A stretch of DNA of 64,000 bases from Ichthyophis bannanicus (GCA_033557465.1 CM066031.1:1069108444-1069172443); one strand, 5' to 3'; counted from the first letter of the stretch, positions 1-10,075 are shown. Notes: generated by a model not told the origin, from the sequence alone. Numbers and translations are program-made.

Positions 1-85
1 TGTTTGGCTTCCGCTTCCTGTTACTGTACCCTCTGCGGAAGACCTCCTTTTCCTGTTGTTTGGTAATCTTTTTTCCACCACATTA

Positions 86-216
86 ATGGGACTTTTTTTT
101 TAAATTGCATTATATCTAAATCATAATGTAGATGTATTTTTATTATATTGTAAGCCTCTCTTGGTGTTTTTTGAAGTAGGATGCTATAGAAATGTGAAAA
201 TAAATGAAATAAGGAA
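86..216 (+). repeat. 3' tail of an L2/CR1-type LINE
   Basis: AT-rich segment reading 'attgtaagcctctctt ... gctatagaaatgtgaaaataaatgaaataa'. It resembles the short 3' untranslated end and A/T-rich tail of L2/CR1-type LINEs seen elsewhere in the window (compare 32095-32180 and 44510-44565). No coding sequence is attached. The assignment rests on similarity of layout only. Confidence 0.35.
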
Positions 217-304
217 CTCGAACTATTACAGGTCCACAATCCTCCATTCCAAAATTCAAAAAGCTCTGAAAACACATCAAAGAAGTGCTGAACATTGACC
301 TGTT

Positions 305-590
305 GTGCATTCATTGAGTAACAGGGAAATTGCTGAAATGGTGTTAAATCAAGATAAACATGAGGATAACATGGTGAACACAGATGAAAAAATGTCAATA
401 GAAGATATGATGAAAATGTGTTTTGACCTTGAACAACCTGTATCTATTACTGAACGAGAGATTATAGCAGTTCTCTCAATTAAGGAGAGACTGCTTAGAT
501 GGAAACCAATGTTAATGAGACAGCTGATATTGGAAGAGGTCTTTAAAAAGGCATCTGTCATGATGCTGCTTTGTCACTTGAGAATTCTAG
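305..590 (+). pseudogene. C-terminal fragment of a Tigger-like transposase
   Basis: The frame starting at 305 reads NREIAEMVLN, then an acidic stretch, then 'REIIAVLSIKERLLRWKP' and 'LMRQLILEEVFKKA'. This resembles the extreme C-terminus of Tigger/Jerky-type transposases, downstream of the DDE catalytic domain. Neither the catalytic residues nor the CENP-B-type DNA-binding domain is present. The open frame continues to 715, but after about residue 95 it only translates an inserted reverse CR1 tail, so the apparent 136-aa product is chimeric. It cannot encode an active transposase. Family recall is moderate; a Tigger C-terminus is the best fit. Confidence 0.5.
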
Positions 591-591
591 C

Positions 592-690
592 TGATAGGAA
601 CATAAGAATTGCAATACTGGGTCAGACCAAAGGTCCATCAAGCCACAATGTCCTGTTTTCAGCAGTGACCACTCTAGATCATGATGATGA
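592..690 (-). repeat. CR1 3' tail, reverse strand
   Basis: Contains 'aacataagaattgcaatactgggtcagaccaaaggtccatcaagc' in pieces that match the reverse-strand CR1 tails at 37015-37150 and 48352-48440. It is the reverse complement of the 3' ends at 15880-15925 and 35880-35930. It interrupts the Tigger remnant and supplies the last residues of the 305-715 open frame. Confidence 0.7.
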
Positions 691-984
691 CAATGCCTGT
701 CTGGAATTTTATTGAATGTTTTCCTTGCAAGTAAAGTTATTTAGCTTAGTTTATATAAGTTTGAAGTTTTTTTTATTGAACATTCTGTATAAAATATATT
801 GACATGCATAAATCCCTGAAATGCAAAGGGGTACTGGCTCCTTATCTATGTTTTTCATTGTAGATTAATGGCAGATGTAGACTAGCTAAGATCAGACAGA
901 ACCTGTATAACTGTCACTATCCTATACTTTGCTTTGATATGTAACGACATATGCAAACTACCCCAGTGCAACTGCATTATGCCT

Positions 985-1125
985 TCATAGACCTGATGAA
1001 GAGATTACAGCTCTTGAAAGCTTCTTACCTTTTTATCAGATTAACCATCTAATTTTATCACCTACAACTTGCTTGTTGACCTTTATTTGCACTATCCAAG
1101 TGGACTAATACAGTAACTACAATTT
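985..1125 (+). mobile_element. Penelope-like 3' end with hammerhead-like motif
   Basis: The segment begins with CTGATGA (993-999), followed by a short stem-loop (1000-1003 paired with 1011-1014) and GAAA (1016-1019). A run ending in a 'gactaatacag' motif follows. A reverse-strand relative lies at 39490-39640 with the ordered parts polyA signal-like 'caataaa', 'gttagcctacaaggtgcca' and 'ttactacagactaacac'. The CTGATGA-stem-GAAA layout is that of a hammerhead ribozyme core, known from Penelope-like elements. An extra T before GAAA means it may be non-functional. Family assignment is inference. Confidence 0.4.
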
Positions 1126-1385
1126 TCTGTTGCAAAATTATTAATGTGTTTGCATATGTGTTCTACCATAATCCATAGGTACTACCAAAAACATTCTGAA
1201 ATCCAAAAACATACTGAAATGCATCTGGCCCCAAGGGATTCCGATAAGAGTTACAGTTCAATAACATTCAAATTTATAAGATTACAGGGAGGAAGATCCT
1301 ACTCCAAGTAAATCAAATCAAAATGTTCACAGGCAAAGGGTCCTGCATCTACCAAGCTCAACTGAAATGCTCAATCTAATGTAGA

Positions 1386-1715
1386 TACCCAAAAAATTCA
1401 ATCCTTGGTCCAGTTAAATATAAGCAGTCATCAAAAACAAAACCAAACCCAAAAGTAAATATCCCCCTATTTTATCAATATTCTTTTTGTCGGAGAAGAC
1501 TGGAGGCGACTGAAATGTGATCCAGTCACACCAGACAGTCCTATCCCTTTTAATTAATTTTATGCTAAAAGCATTGTACTTAGCTTGCAAAATATCTCAG
1601 TGAAGTTATCTATGTGACTGGATCACATTTCAGTCGCCTCCAGTCTTCTCCGACAAAAAGAATATTGATAAAATAGGGGGATATTTACTTTTGGGTTTGG
1701 TTTTGTTTTTGATGA
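1386..1715. mobile_element. Insertion flanked by 14-bp direct repeats, containing a perfect palindrome
   Basis: The 14-bp sequence 'caatctaatgtaga' occurs at 1372-1385 and again at 1716-1729, bracketing about 330 bp as a target-site duplication would. Inside lies a perfect inverted repeat. There is no polyA tail and no coding sequence, so the insertion mechanism is unclear. Retroposition, templated insertion or a foldback transposon are all possible. Confidence 0.6.
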
Positions 1716-1716
1716 C
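1427..1716. repeat. Perfect 104-bp inverted repeat with 82-bp spacer
   Basis: The left arm (1427-1530) and right arm (1613-1716) are exact reverse complements over 104 bases by direct comparison. The spacer is 1531-1612. A transcript across it would fold into a long perfect hairpin. Perfect identity means recent formation or gene conversion, unlike the decayed surroundings. Confidence 0.95.
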
Positions 1717-1820
1717 AATCTAATGTAGAGGCTTCTGGATATTAATGAAAAGGAAGCAACTATCGCAACACTCTTAAGAGGGTGCTGAAGCACAGGGCTG
1801 GTGCTAGAGTCTCTGCTGCA

Positions 1821-1835
1821 CCCCCCCCCCCCCCC
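1821..1835. repeat. Homopolymer C tract
   Basis: Fifteen consecutive C residues; a G10 tract follows at 2161-2170. Both are simple repeats prone to sequencing error. Confidence 0.9.
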
Positions 1836-1839
1836 GCAA

Positions 1840-2790
1840 CTTATACATCAGCACCCCCTCCCTCATTATTATTCATGACTAGGCTGCACCCACCCCCCTT
1901 ACCAAAACTCCTTTGTGAACTCTGTTCACCTAATATTAGTATTTCTCCTTGAAATCAAATGTTGTAACAAGAAAATTGCAGCGAAGTGGCAAAATCATAG
2001 CTGGAATTAAAATAAGTACTGAGGAGTAAAAATTGAAATTCATATGAACAGGCTGGATAGTCAAAGGATTAAATATGTAAGCGGATGTGGTGCTATGTGG
2101 GGGATTCCTATGTGTATGTGAGATGCGGAAATGGGATGCCTCTGTATGTTTGTGTGCTATGGGGGGGGGGAGTGTCTGTGTGTCTTCTGGTGGGGGTAGG
2201 GGGCTTTGCCTTTTAGCATATGTTCATTGTGCCCTTTTTTCTTCTCTTTAACCTCCAACCCTTTTGCAGTCTCATGCCCCTCCCTGCAAGGACCCTCTTC
2301 TGCTTCCTTCCCCAACTCCAGTGGGGTACCAAGGGTGGGGCGGTGAGAGTGTTCCACCCCAGGTGACGGCCAAAGGGGATGCAGAGATGATGGCGGCAGC
2401 AGCTCTCAAATCTACACCAGCAAACTTACTTGTTTGTCACACAGCACGCCTCTGCTTCTGCTCCAGCTCCCATGCTGTTTCCTCTCCCAAAATCTCATGA
2501 TAACACTGTGAGACTTTGCCCAGGAGGTAACAGCTGCCAGGGACAGGCCTGGAGCCGAGGCAGTGGTGTGCCACACAGCAGACAAGTAAGTTTTCCCATG
2601 AACATCATGGTGGGAGGGGGTGGCGCTTGCTCTGGATGTCAAATAGCCTCAGTATATCACTGCCCCCATTCCATTATCTTCCCGGGTTCTATCCCTTTTT
2701 CCCTCCCCCATGCAAGCTCAACCTATGCCCTCCATTCTCCTCCCTCACCTTTCTTTCCCAAACCTTCTGCCCCTTTAGATTTCATCCTAC
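1840..2790. other. No recognisable gene or element
   Basis: Low-complexity G/T-rich then C/T-rich DNA. The short open frames in it overlap each other on both strands, share no motif and have no neighbouring splice or promoter signals. I see nothing I can name. Confidence 0.5.
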
Positions 2791-2954
2791 CTCTTGTGTG
2801 TCTCTAGCCCCAGTTCCTTTTCCTACAGAAGGCTTCTCAGGCAGCAGGAACAGCCACCTGCTGGGCCCAGTATACTTCAGCCACAGCCCATGGTGCTTGA
2901 AGGCACAGAGCAGGTCCTCGATCCTGGCATTTTGAGAGCAGCAGCCAGTACACC

Positions 2955-3470
2955 ATGCTCAGATCCCACAATCTGTGCCACAGTGAGAGCACCTGCACCT
3001 TCCTGGGTGCCTGCAGGGGGGCAGGGTGCAACTGGCACACTTTGTGTTGGGCAGTCCCTCATGAACGTGTGCACCAAGCACAGCCGCACCTGCTCATGTT
3101 CACCGTCTGCCTGCCCAACCCCACACTCTACCTGCTGCTGGAAAAGGGCGCAGATATGAATGAGGAGGATGAGCGGGGCTGCTCCATGCTCAGCCTGGCC
3201 TGTGAGCTTGGCCACATGGACACCATTAAGCTGCTGGTGCACTTCATGCTGAGCCAGAGATTCTTAATTGCACCAGGAATGGGCCCCTCATATACACTGC
3301 TTCAGCCAGCCACAGAACCATACTCTAGTTTCTGCTCTGTGCCATCAAGTACCTCAGACTGCCGTTGGAGTGCACCAATTACATGGGTCAGTTGGTGCAG
3401 CAGGTGACCACCATGCAGGGACACAGCGACTGCAGTGGGCGCTGAGCAGTTGGGTCCATAGTGGGGAAGG
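2955..3470 (+). pseudogene. Ankyrin-repeat protein fragment, probable processed pseudogene
   Basis: The frame beginning at 2955 encodes 'TLYLLLEKGADMNEEDERG' followed by 'CSMLSLACELGHMDTIKLLV' (about 3119-3240). This fits the ankyrin pattern of an LL.KGAD loop, then a helix pair with GH.D.IKLLV. At 3330-3450 another frame reads 'LCAIKYLRLPLECTNYMGQL', suggesting that the same ancestral coding sequence continues after a frameshift. No splice signals interrupt the homology and the GC content is above the surroundings, so a decayed processed copy is most likely. I could not identify the parent gene. Only about two ankyrin units are recognisable. Confidence 0.4.
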
Positions 3471-3889
3471 ATGCTTCCCCAGAGCTGCCAAGCCCATGGC
3501 CTTTCTTACTAGCTGCTTCCACATTCCAGGGAGAGCTGCAGCAAGGAGTGTCCACTGGGCCTCAGCCACATGCTTTGCAGCCTGATGGCGTTTGAGGTGA
3601 AGGGGGGCACAGAGCAGAAAGAGTCACAGTTGTGACCAGCAGTGATTTTTATGAACCCACAGGAGCAACTTGTCCTGTGGGCCCAAAGCATCACTGCTGG
3701 TGAGTACCCATGAACAGCAGCACCCCCCTGCCGTGCTTACTCTGCTTACTGGGTTGCACTGGCCCTGCTGTACCACAATGGTACGCTCCTCTAATCTACT
3801 CCACTTTGTATGTCCCTGTTGCAGGGCAAACACTGATCAAGTAGAGGCCAATTCTGTCCTGCATGCCCTGCCCCAGTACGGCCATGCAG

Positions 3890-4510
3890 AATTAGGGCAT
3901 GTAGCAGTAACATCCGATTCTGATCCCATGGAGGCTAGACATGCCCACGGGATTAGAATCAGGTCTACTGGCCTGGATATGCAGGCCGGCCCCAATTCTG
4001 ATTGGTCACACACCCAGCCACATACCTTGCTAACTCAACCAAGCTCCTGAATGGAGGCACAGTGCCATGGCATCCCGTCGTAATGGCACCGCAGCTACAT
4101 TCAGGAGCCGTGATCTCCGACTGACACATGGAGCTGTGTTTCCCTGCAGTCCAACCCCTGATCAGGCCTTCCAAGGCCTGGGTTGGGCTGCAGGGAACCT
4201 CCTGCGCCCCTCACCTGCTTCTCTGGGTCCTGCGCTGCGATCCCCCATCGTCCTTAGGGACTTATTCCACCTTCAAGGTGGAATAAGTCCCTCATCTACA
4301 TTGAAGGCTCTGGATGTACATGGCCAACCTCAAAATCGGCCCTGTATGTCCTGGGTCAGGGCTCCCCCATGCTCCACCCTCACTCTGCCTCCAGACAGCC
4401 ACCCCATCTAAGGCTCCCTGTACAACACCAGGAGTGGAAAAAGGATGAACAGCCTGCCTGGATGTACATCCCCACTGTTCATGGCACAGAATGACCCCCG
4501 TAGTGCATCC
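3890..4510 (+). repeat. Hairpin-rich repeat family, copy 1
   Basis: Shares ordered blocks with 50683-51290 (reverse strand) and more weakly with 8640-9300: a 'gattctgatccc ... gggattagaatc' pair, 'ggcctggatatgcaggcc', a 'gctcctgaatg ... cattcaggagc' pair, and the palindrome at 4256-4292. There is no open frame of note. The density of local palindromes suggests a structured non-autonomous element. Its family is unknown to me. Confidence 0.65.
4256..4292. repeat. 37-bp palindrome inside copy 1
   Basis: Eighteen bases (4256-4273) are perfectly complementary to 4275-4292 around a single central C. The equivalent stem ('gacttattccac ... gtggaataagtc') is kept in copy 3 at about 50885-50917 with a different loop. 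Confidence 0.9.
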
Positions 4511-4814
4511 CAAGATTGCATGACAAGTATGTCACCAGAAGTCTTTTTCAAACCCTCTCTTCCAGATTCATAAATTACGTTCTATTTATTAATAAATCTC
4601 CGTGAGTCACATTTGATATCAAGGGATATGTTGACTAATAATTGCATAAAAAGTTGCTACTCTATATGCTCACTGCATTTCCCAGGGGATAGCTACAGTT
4701 AAAATAGCCAGGTTGTTTTCTTTGTTCTATAGTTAAGCTCACATACCCAGGACATATTCACTGTAACTTACCCAATTTATTTAACTTTTTCCTTTCTTAA
4801 GAATAAAATGGAGA

Positions 4815-5285
4815 ATATCATAATGCCTCTGTATTGATCCAATTCTCGTCACCCCATCTCAAGAAGTATATAGCACAACTAGAAAGGGTGCAGAGAAGGC
4901 AACCAAAATTATAAAGGGATGGAATGTCTTCCTTATGATGATAGGCTAAAACCTTAGGGACCTTCAGCTTGCAGAGCAGACACATAAGAGGGGATGAAAA
5001 GAGAAGCCTGAGAAATGATGAGTGGCATGGAATGGACAATGAGGGAACACTTTATTTACCCTCTCAGACAGCACCAAGACTAGGGGACACTCCATGAAAC
5101 GGAAGGGCTGTACATTTAAAACAAACAAGAGCTATTTTTCCCCTTAATGTACAACTAAGTTGTGGCATTTGTTGTCTGGATCTGATCAAGACATCTAGTA
5201 GAGCTGAATTTAAAAGGGCTTTAGACAGACATAGTCCTGGAAGAAAGATCATAAACCATTAATAGAAGGGCTGGCGCTATCCGAT
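4815..5285 (+). pseudogene. Decayed CR1 reverse transcriptase C-terminal fragment
   Basis: The order of sequence blocks matches the 3' coding part of the CR1 copies at 15260-15740: 'aatgcctctgtattg', 'gaaagggtgcagagaaggcaaccaaaatt', 'gatgataggctaaaacctt', and finally 'ggaagaaagatcataaaccatt', which parallels 'ggaggaaaggtccataaacca' at 15715. Every frame contains stops and small deletions. It is an old copy with no retained activity. Confidence 0.6.
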
Positions 5286-5339
5286 AAGTTAGTTAAGCAT
5301 GGCAGGAGAAGGGCACCAGTATTAAGAAGTGCCAAAGCA

Positions 5340-5500
5340 GTGGTGCCTGTGCCCACAGCAGCAGCCTGTCCAATGGGCACACAAGTACTGCTGGTCTTTT
5401 GCTCTACGGCCAGTGGGACAGCCGCTATCCAGCCAGCAGAGCTTTGTGTGTGATTGTGGTCAGCAGTTGTGCCTGTGTCCACAGGAGCAGCCTATCCCCG
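5340..5500 (+). repeat. Two-copy imperfect tandem repeat
   Basis: 'gtgcctgtgcccacag' at 5343 recurs as 'gtgcctgtgtccacag' at 5469, each followed by a similar 'agcagcct' block. The period is about 126 bp. Function unknown. Confidence 0.4.
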
Positions 5501-5579
5501 GGCTGAAGAAAGGAGCTGCAATCAGCAGGAATGCTGCACAAGCTGGGGCAAGAGAAGCACGGGAGATGGGGCACATTTA

Positions 5580-5770
5580 AAGGGACAGTGATTTGGGGAA
5601 AATATAATGTGGTGGAGGAGAATGGAGGGAAAGGGAGGAGAATGGAAAGGGGAGAAAGGGACAAGCTGGGAAGGTAACAGAGTTGAGGGGGGAAGCAGTA
5701 GGAGAGAGTCTGCAGGGATGAGTGAAGAGTTCAAGGGGTGGAGGTAGAAGAAAGGGGAGAGAAGGGCACA
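5580..5770. repeat. Purine-rich (GA) tract
   Basis: About 190 bases of almost uninterrupted G and A on the plus strand. This is simple low-complexity DNA that could form triplex-type structure. Confidence 0.6.
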
Positions 5771-5949
5771 ATTAATATATTCTTAAAGGCACAGCCCCCA
5801 CTCCAGCCACTCCTCCCCACTCCCCCTCACTGGCACGCAGACACTCCATCCGTGTACCACTTACATAGGCACCATTCCCCTGTACCACACAAACATATAC
5901 ACCCATAGGCATCTGACCAGTACAGTGTACATGCACACAAGCCCCTGAA

Positions 5950-6106
5950 CCTCGCACCACACCACACACACACACACACAGGTAGGCACCCCCTCCCCTA
6001 CACTGCACAACACACAGGCATTGCATTCACATGCCACACACCCACTGTCTGAAGAGATAGGTAGGTATATATATCTATATCTATCTATCTATATACACAC
6101 GCATAC
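5950..6106. repeat. (CA)n and (TA/TATC)n microsatellites
   Basis: A (CA)n run at about 5962-5980 is followed by a TATA/TATC run at about 6064-6106. Confidence 0.85.
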
Positions 6107-6188
6107 CTAACACCAGTTATAAAGATTCCTCATACAGCCCTTGCTACCATAATGCGACACATTTTATCATCTCTTTGAACTATTCTGC

Positions 6189-6771
6189 TGTAGCAGCAAA
6201 GCGCAGACAAACCAATGATACCAGGAGTCTGTTCAGAAGGTCCAAATCATTTATTTGTGCACAAGTCTCAAGCAAGTCAATTTCAAAATGGCTGAGCAAA
6301 GTTTTCAAGCATTACAACAACTTTTATAGACTTTTGTTCCATTCTAGGTATAGAAAAACATTTCATTGGTCCCGGTAACCTCCCGTACCTCCCGTACCTC
6401 TTCTATTGGTCCCGGTACTGATAAGTTTATCCAATTATGTCCCTTCTGTGGGCATGACACCTGCCTGCCCCCCTTCTAGTCCCAATTACAATGGTCAGTT
6501 CATCAACTTGTTACTTTCACACTCTCAAGGTTATGGAACCAATTTGTGCATACAGAAGAGCAAGGTTCTGTAACTCATCTGTCAGCACTCCTCATTATTT
6601 CTCTGCAGATGTACTTTTTCTTATCAGTAACTTTCAAACATGTCTTTTCTGTATTTTTCCATTTCTTAGTTCTGCAGTTCTGCTTACCTAAGCAAATTCA
6701 ATACTTCTACTGAGTTCTATCTTACAATAGCAGCATATTGGGGGATGTGCAATCCTATATGCCTCTCCACA
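6189..6771 (-). mobile_element. Solo LTR of a gamma-type endogenous retrovirus
   Basis: Read on the minus strand, the block begins TGTGG and ends CTACA, with the order expected of U3-R-U5. Two CCAAT boxes (complement at 6365-6369 and 6405-6409) lie within a duplicated 'accgggaccaat' unit. A TATAAAAG box follows (complement 6321-6328) and an AATAAA signal (complement 6250-6255) about 70 bases further. No gag, pol or env remains next to it, so this is a solo LTR from recombination. No clear 4-6 bp target duplication is seen at the chosen ends, so the termini may be slightly off. Confidence 0.65.
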
Positions 6772-6874
6772 GGCCTCATTTACAGGTCAAGCTAGCCATG
6801 CTGGCCTGCCTATGTCAGACACCGTGGGTCACAGGCCTGCACCTGCCACACTGCCACACACACCTCTTTCCCCA

Positions 6875-7010
6875 TGTGCAAGTGTTGTATTTGATAATGG
6901 GGTAGACCAGCAAGAACATTCGAGTAATCTAAGTGGGACATTAGGAGTGTGAGCAATAGAGTGGTAAGGGGAAGATCAAGCGTAATGGATGGACGGTTCA
7001 AATCTGGCAG
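6875..7010 (-). pseudogene. L2-type LINE reverse transcriptase fragment
   Basis: On the minus strand a frame reads 'LLTLLMSHLDYSNVLAGLPH'. This matches the conserved 'SRLDYCN..LAGLP' block downstream of the catalytic motif in L2-clade LINEs (compare 43745-43800). Only this block survives. Confidence 0.6.
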
Positions 7011-7089
7011 AGGGAATAGAAAAAACAATGGACAATAGTAGAAAGGTGATCATGAAAGAGTCAAGTATAACAACCAGGTATCAAAGTGG

Positions 7090-7215
7090 CTTTCCCCAGG
7101 TTTCTCTTAGTCAAAATGACTTTTTCTCCTGGACTTGTCCAAACCTTTTCTTAAGCCTAGCTATACTAATTGCTTTTATCATCTCCTCCTTATTTGTCGG
7201 GTCTATAAAAGAGCT
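7090..7215 (-). pseudogene. CR1 C-terminal fragment, reverse strand
   Basis: Contains 'cttgtccaaaccttttcttaa', 'cctagctatactaattgct' and an 'atcatctcctcc' block. Together they correspond to the complement of the CR1 codons for the terminal 'lvs.agf.kgldkf' region. It is separated from the next CR1 piece (7790) by unexplained sequence holding a 75-codon minus-strand frame (7564-7791) that I do not recognise. Confidence 0.5.
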
Positions 7216-7789
7216 GCGCAACCATGCATGCAGAGAGCGGTGATAGTATCTGTAGCAATAACAACAGGCAGGAGAGGAGGCATGAAAGGCTAAGTGTTTC
7301 TAACCTTGGTAGACCTTTTTTGGGTTAAATAAATACAATAATTTTGTTTGTTTTGATCACATTAACCCTTTGACTATCACAGCCTGTTAAAAGCCTAAGA
7401 AGGGGGGTGGAACTAAAATGGCTATGGTTGGATCAACGTGAGGTAGATTGCTTTCTAAATGGAAGGTGAGAGGGGTATTGCAGCCCTCACAAACCCCAGT
7501 TACCTCTTTACCTTTGCCTTCGGTGGTCTCTAGACCTTTGGATAGTTATTTCCTGTGTCTGCCTCAACATTTGATGACTTCAGGGAAGGTAAGCTCAGCT
7601 ACTGTTTCTTCAGGGCAGTAGTCCTTGGAGACTACTTTGAGCATTCCATCTTTCTCTCCTGGTTTGTGACATGCATCCAAAACAGAATGTCTCCATCGGA
7701 CTCCTGTAAGTATGTCACAGAGCTCAACTCTTGATGTGAATGGAAGTCCTCTGGATCGGGGGTCGGTCTTTGGCATTGTGGAAGCTGGC

Positions 7790-8376
7790 AATTATCCAAA
7801 CTTCTTTTAAACACAGCTAAACTAACAGTTTTTACCACATCCTCCAACAACAAATTCTAGAGTTTAAACGTTGAGTGAAAAAAGATTTGCTCCGATTAAT
7901 TTTAAATGTGCTACATTGTAGCTTCTTTGTGTCCCCTAGTCTTTATAGTTTTTCAAGGAGTAAACAACGGACCTATATTTACTCGTTCCACTCCACTCAT
8001 TACTTTATAGGCCTTTATCATATCTCCCCTGAGCTGTCTCTTTTCCAAATTGAAGAGCTGTAATCTTTCAAGCCTTTCCTCATAGGGGTATCCTTACATC
8101 CCCTTTATCATTTTGTTTGCTCTTCTCTGTACTGTTTCTAATTACACTACATCCTTTTTTTAGATATGGAGATCAGATCTGCCCACTATTCATGGTGCAG
8201 TCTCAGCATGGAGCAATACAGAGGCATTATAATATCCTTGGTTTTATTCTTCATTCCTTTCCTTATGACTCGTAGCATTCTATTTGCTTTCTTGGCCGAC
8301 ACAGCACACCGAGCAGAGGGTTTCAACGTATCAGCCATAATGACGCCTAGATCCTTTTCCTGGGTGCCTCTTCTGC
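7790..8376 (-). pseudogene. CR1 reverse transcriptase 3' region, reverse strand
   Basis: Complementary, block for block, to the CR1 coding end at 15130-15700. It includes the 'caggaaaaggatctaggcgtca' equivalent at 8345-8370, the 'aataaaaccaaggatattata' equivalent, and the 'cctttcctcataggggtatcc' block. It is frameshifted throughout, and the catalytic motif region is missing because the homology stops at 8376. It is an old dead copy. Confidence 0.8.
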
Positions 8377-8639
8377 ACTGATGACTTCCAAGTGACACAA
8401 AGAAACGTGCTTGATTCCACCAGAAAAGGGACCCAACAAGAGTACCTGTAACACAAAAACACTGATAAACACTGATTTATGTGCACCCACAAAGAACCCC
8501 CAATTATCTGGAAAATTAATAACCAAAGTTTACACCTAAGAAAAGAAGCCCACCTTATACAAAACATCCTCATCTCTGTTACTTCATGCGTTCTTATCCC
8601 TTCTTCTTCACATTTGCTAATAAAGCCATTGAGACCCAT

Positions 8640-9300
8640 TCTAATTGGGGCACGTCCGGCCTGTCTGGGTTTCCTAAATCTGGATGGGCTAGATTTGGCC
8701 CCGATTCTGCACCTGTGGGAGAGAGTCCCTGTGGGAACAGAATCAGGGCACTTGGATGGGTCGGATGGGCCCCGATTCAGTGGGCCGGGACATGCAGCAT
8801 TCTCCCCGGTTAGCCCTCCCCATGCTTCTGCATGGCCCCTGGCGCCGATTCCCCACAACACCATAAAATTGCTTTTCCCCGCAGCCTGACCCCTGGAGGG
8901 GCCTGCCAGGGCAGGGATCGAGCAGCGGGGAACCTCCTGCTGCAGCTCACCTTTTCAGGGGGGTCCCTCCATCACTGCCCACCATCACTGGGGAGGGAGG
9001 GAATTCCAACTCAAAGGTGGAATAGGTTCCTCATCCATCCTGTCCTTGCTGGACATATAGAGCCATGACCTCTATCATCCCTGTACTTCTGGGTTGTGCA
9101 GCCTGCTCCCATTCCCCCAGACTTCTCCTCTGCTCCTCCCTCTCCCGCCCATATCCAGAGCTTCCCACACAAAACTGCTGTACATGTGAGGAGCTCTGTC
9201 TTTGGAATAGGCCCCCAGTGAATAGTAGGGGTTGTACATCTGAACCAGACGTACATCCCTGCTATTTGCACATTGGAATGACCCCCCACAGCTTTTTGAC
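8640..9300 (+). repeat. Hairpin-rich repeat family, copy 2 (diverged)
   Basis: Same block order as copy 1: 'ccgattctgc...gaatcaggg', 'gatcgagcagcggggaacctcctg', 'aaggtggaataggttcctcatc', and a 'gacgtacatccctgctattt' end. The central palindrome is broken in this copy. Confidence 0.55.
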
Positions 9301-9443
9301 TAAACCTTTTGGTTCATGTTAAAGTTTTACATTTTATTAAATGTATTAATTTATAAAGCAGCTCCCTAGGATCCTGATAGGACCTACCCAAAGAAGCAGG
9401 CAATAAAATTATATGAGCCTATATTTGCAAGATTTCCATTATA

Positions 9444-9548
9444 TCATAGAAACATAGAAACATGATGGCAGAAAAAGACCATATGGCCTATCTAGTCTAC
9501 CCTTCCATATCACCTACAATAGTCCCCTTTTTCCTTTATAGAAACATA
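9444..9548 (-). repeat. 3' tail of the second CR1 subfamily, reverse strand
   Basis: 'catagaaacatgatggcagaaaaagaccatatggcctatctagtct' (in pieces) is the reverse complement of the ends at 16290-16325 and 59690-59740. It is duplicated in part at 9538-9550. Confidence 0.75.
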
Positions 9549-9747
9549 GAGCCTTTATATCAATCTGGTTGAAAATGGTGCTGTGTCCAAATGTCCATTG
9601 GATTTTCAAGGAACTGTTTGCTGGATTTTTCACATTGCCTAAAATCATTACAGACCTCCATTTTGTTTACATAGTAAATGGTCGCAACAACCCAGCATGT
9701 TGTATGTGCTGAGTATGATTAGCTTAGGGGTTTTTGTTACTTCACAA

Positions 9748-10075
9748 AATGGGCACCTGGGAGGTCATTTTATAAGGCGCACCCTTTAGGTGGTTGCAGT
9801 TCTGTAAACGTACACAAGTCCCATCATGCATGCTTTCAGTTTGGGTTTGCGAGGGGTGGAGTTTGTGCAGAGTGTGGGCAAGGCTTACATAATAACTTAT
9901 GTGCACTTCTGAACAATCTAAGTGCTGCTGTGGAGCAGGCGTAACTTCTGAAACTAGCTTCAGGTGCATCACCACACCCCTGTTTTATTAAGTACGCACA
10001 TACTTCACTTCACAAAACTGATACATGGTAACACACTTTAACTGTGCCAGGACATTATAAAATTGCCTTCCTTTT
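9748..10075. repeat. Non-autonomous DNA-transposon-like repeat
   Basis: Begins 'aggtcattttataaggcgca' and ends 'aggacattataaaattgcct', which are imperfect inverted ends. The interior is rich in 'tacgcacat/gtgcactt' motifs shared with 16625-16960 and 48005-48320. It is non-coding. Confidence 0.4.

Larger units (their letters stand above)
218..1250 (+). mobile_element. Tigger-like (pogo/Tc1-mariner) DNA transposon remnant
   Basis: The left part (235-275) and right end (1185-1245) both carry the repeated 'aaatccaaaa/ctgaaat' pattern. The right part ends in 'ggccccaagggattccgataag', which resembles the terminal repeats of Tigger elements as I remember them. Between them lies a C-terminal transposase-like frame (305-590). 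The copy is old and has been invaded by a reverse-strand CR1 tail (592-690) and a Penelope-like 3' end (985-1125). No intact terminal inverted repeat or TA duplication can be defined. Confidence 0.5.

Noticed and set aside
6183..6777. Target-site duplication for the solo LTR
   Set aside because: Flanks 'ttctgc' and 'ggcctc' do not match. Either the ends are slightly misplaced or the duplication has decayed.
7564..7791. 75-codon minus-strand ORF between two CR1 pieces
   Set aside because: No recognised motif and no promoter or splice context. It is mentioned in the neighbouring CR1 entry but not called a gene.
8331..8864. 177-codon minus-strand ORF
   Set aside because: It spans the end of a CR1 fragment and a hairpin-rich repeat copy. 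The composition is explained by those repeats.
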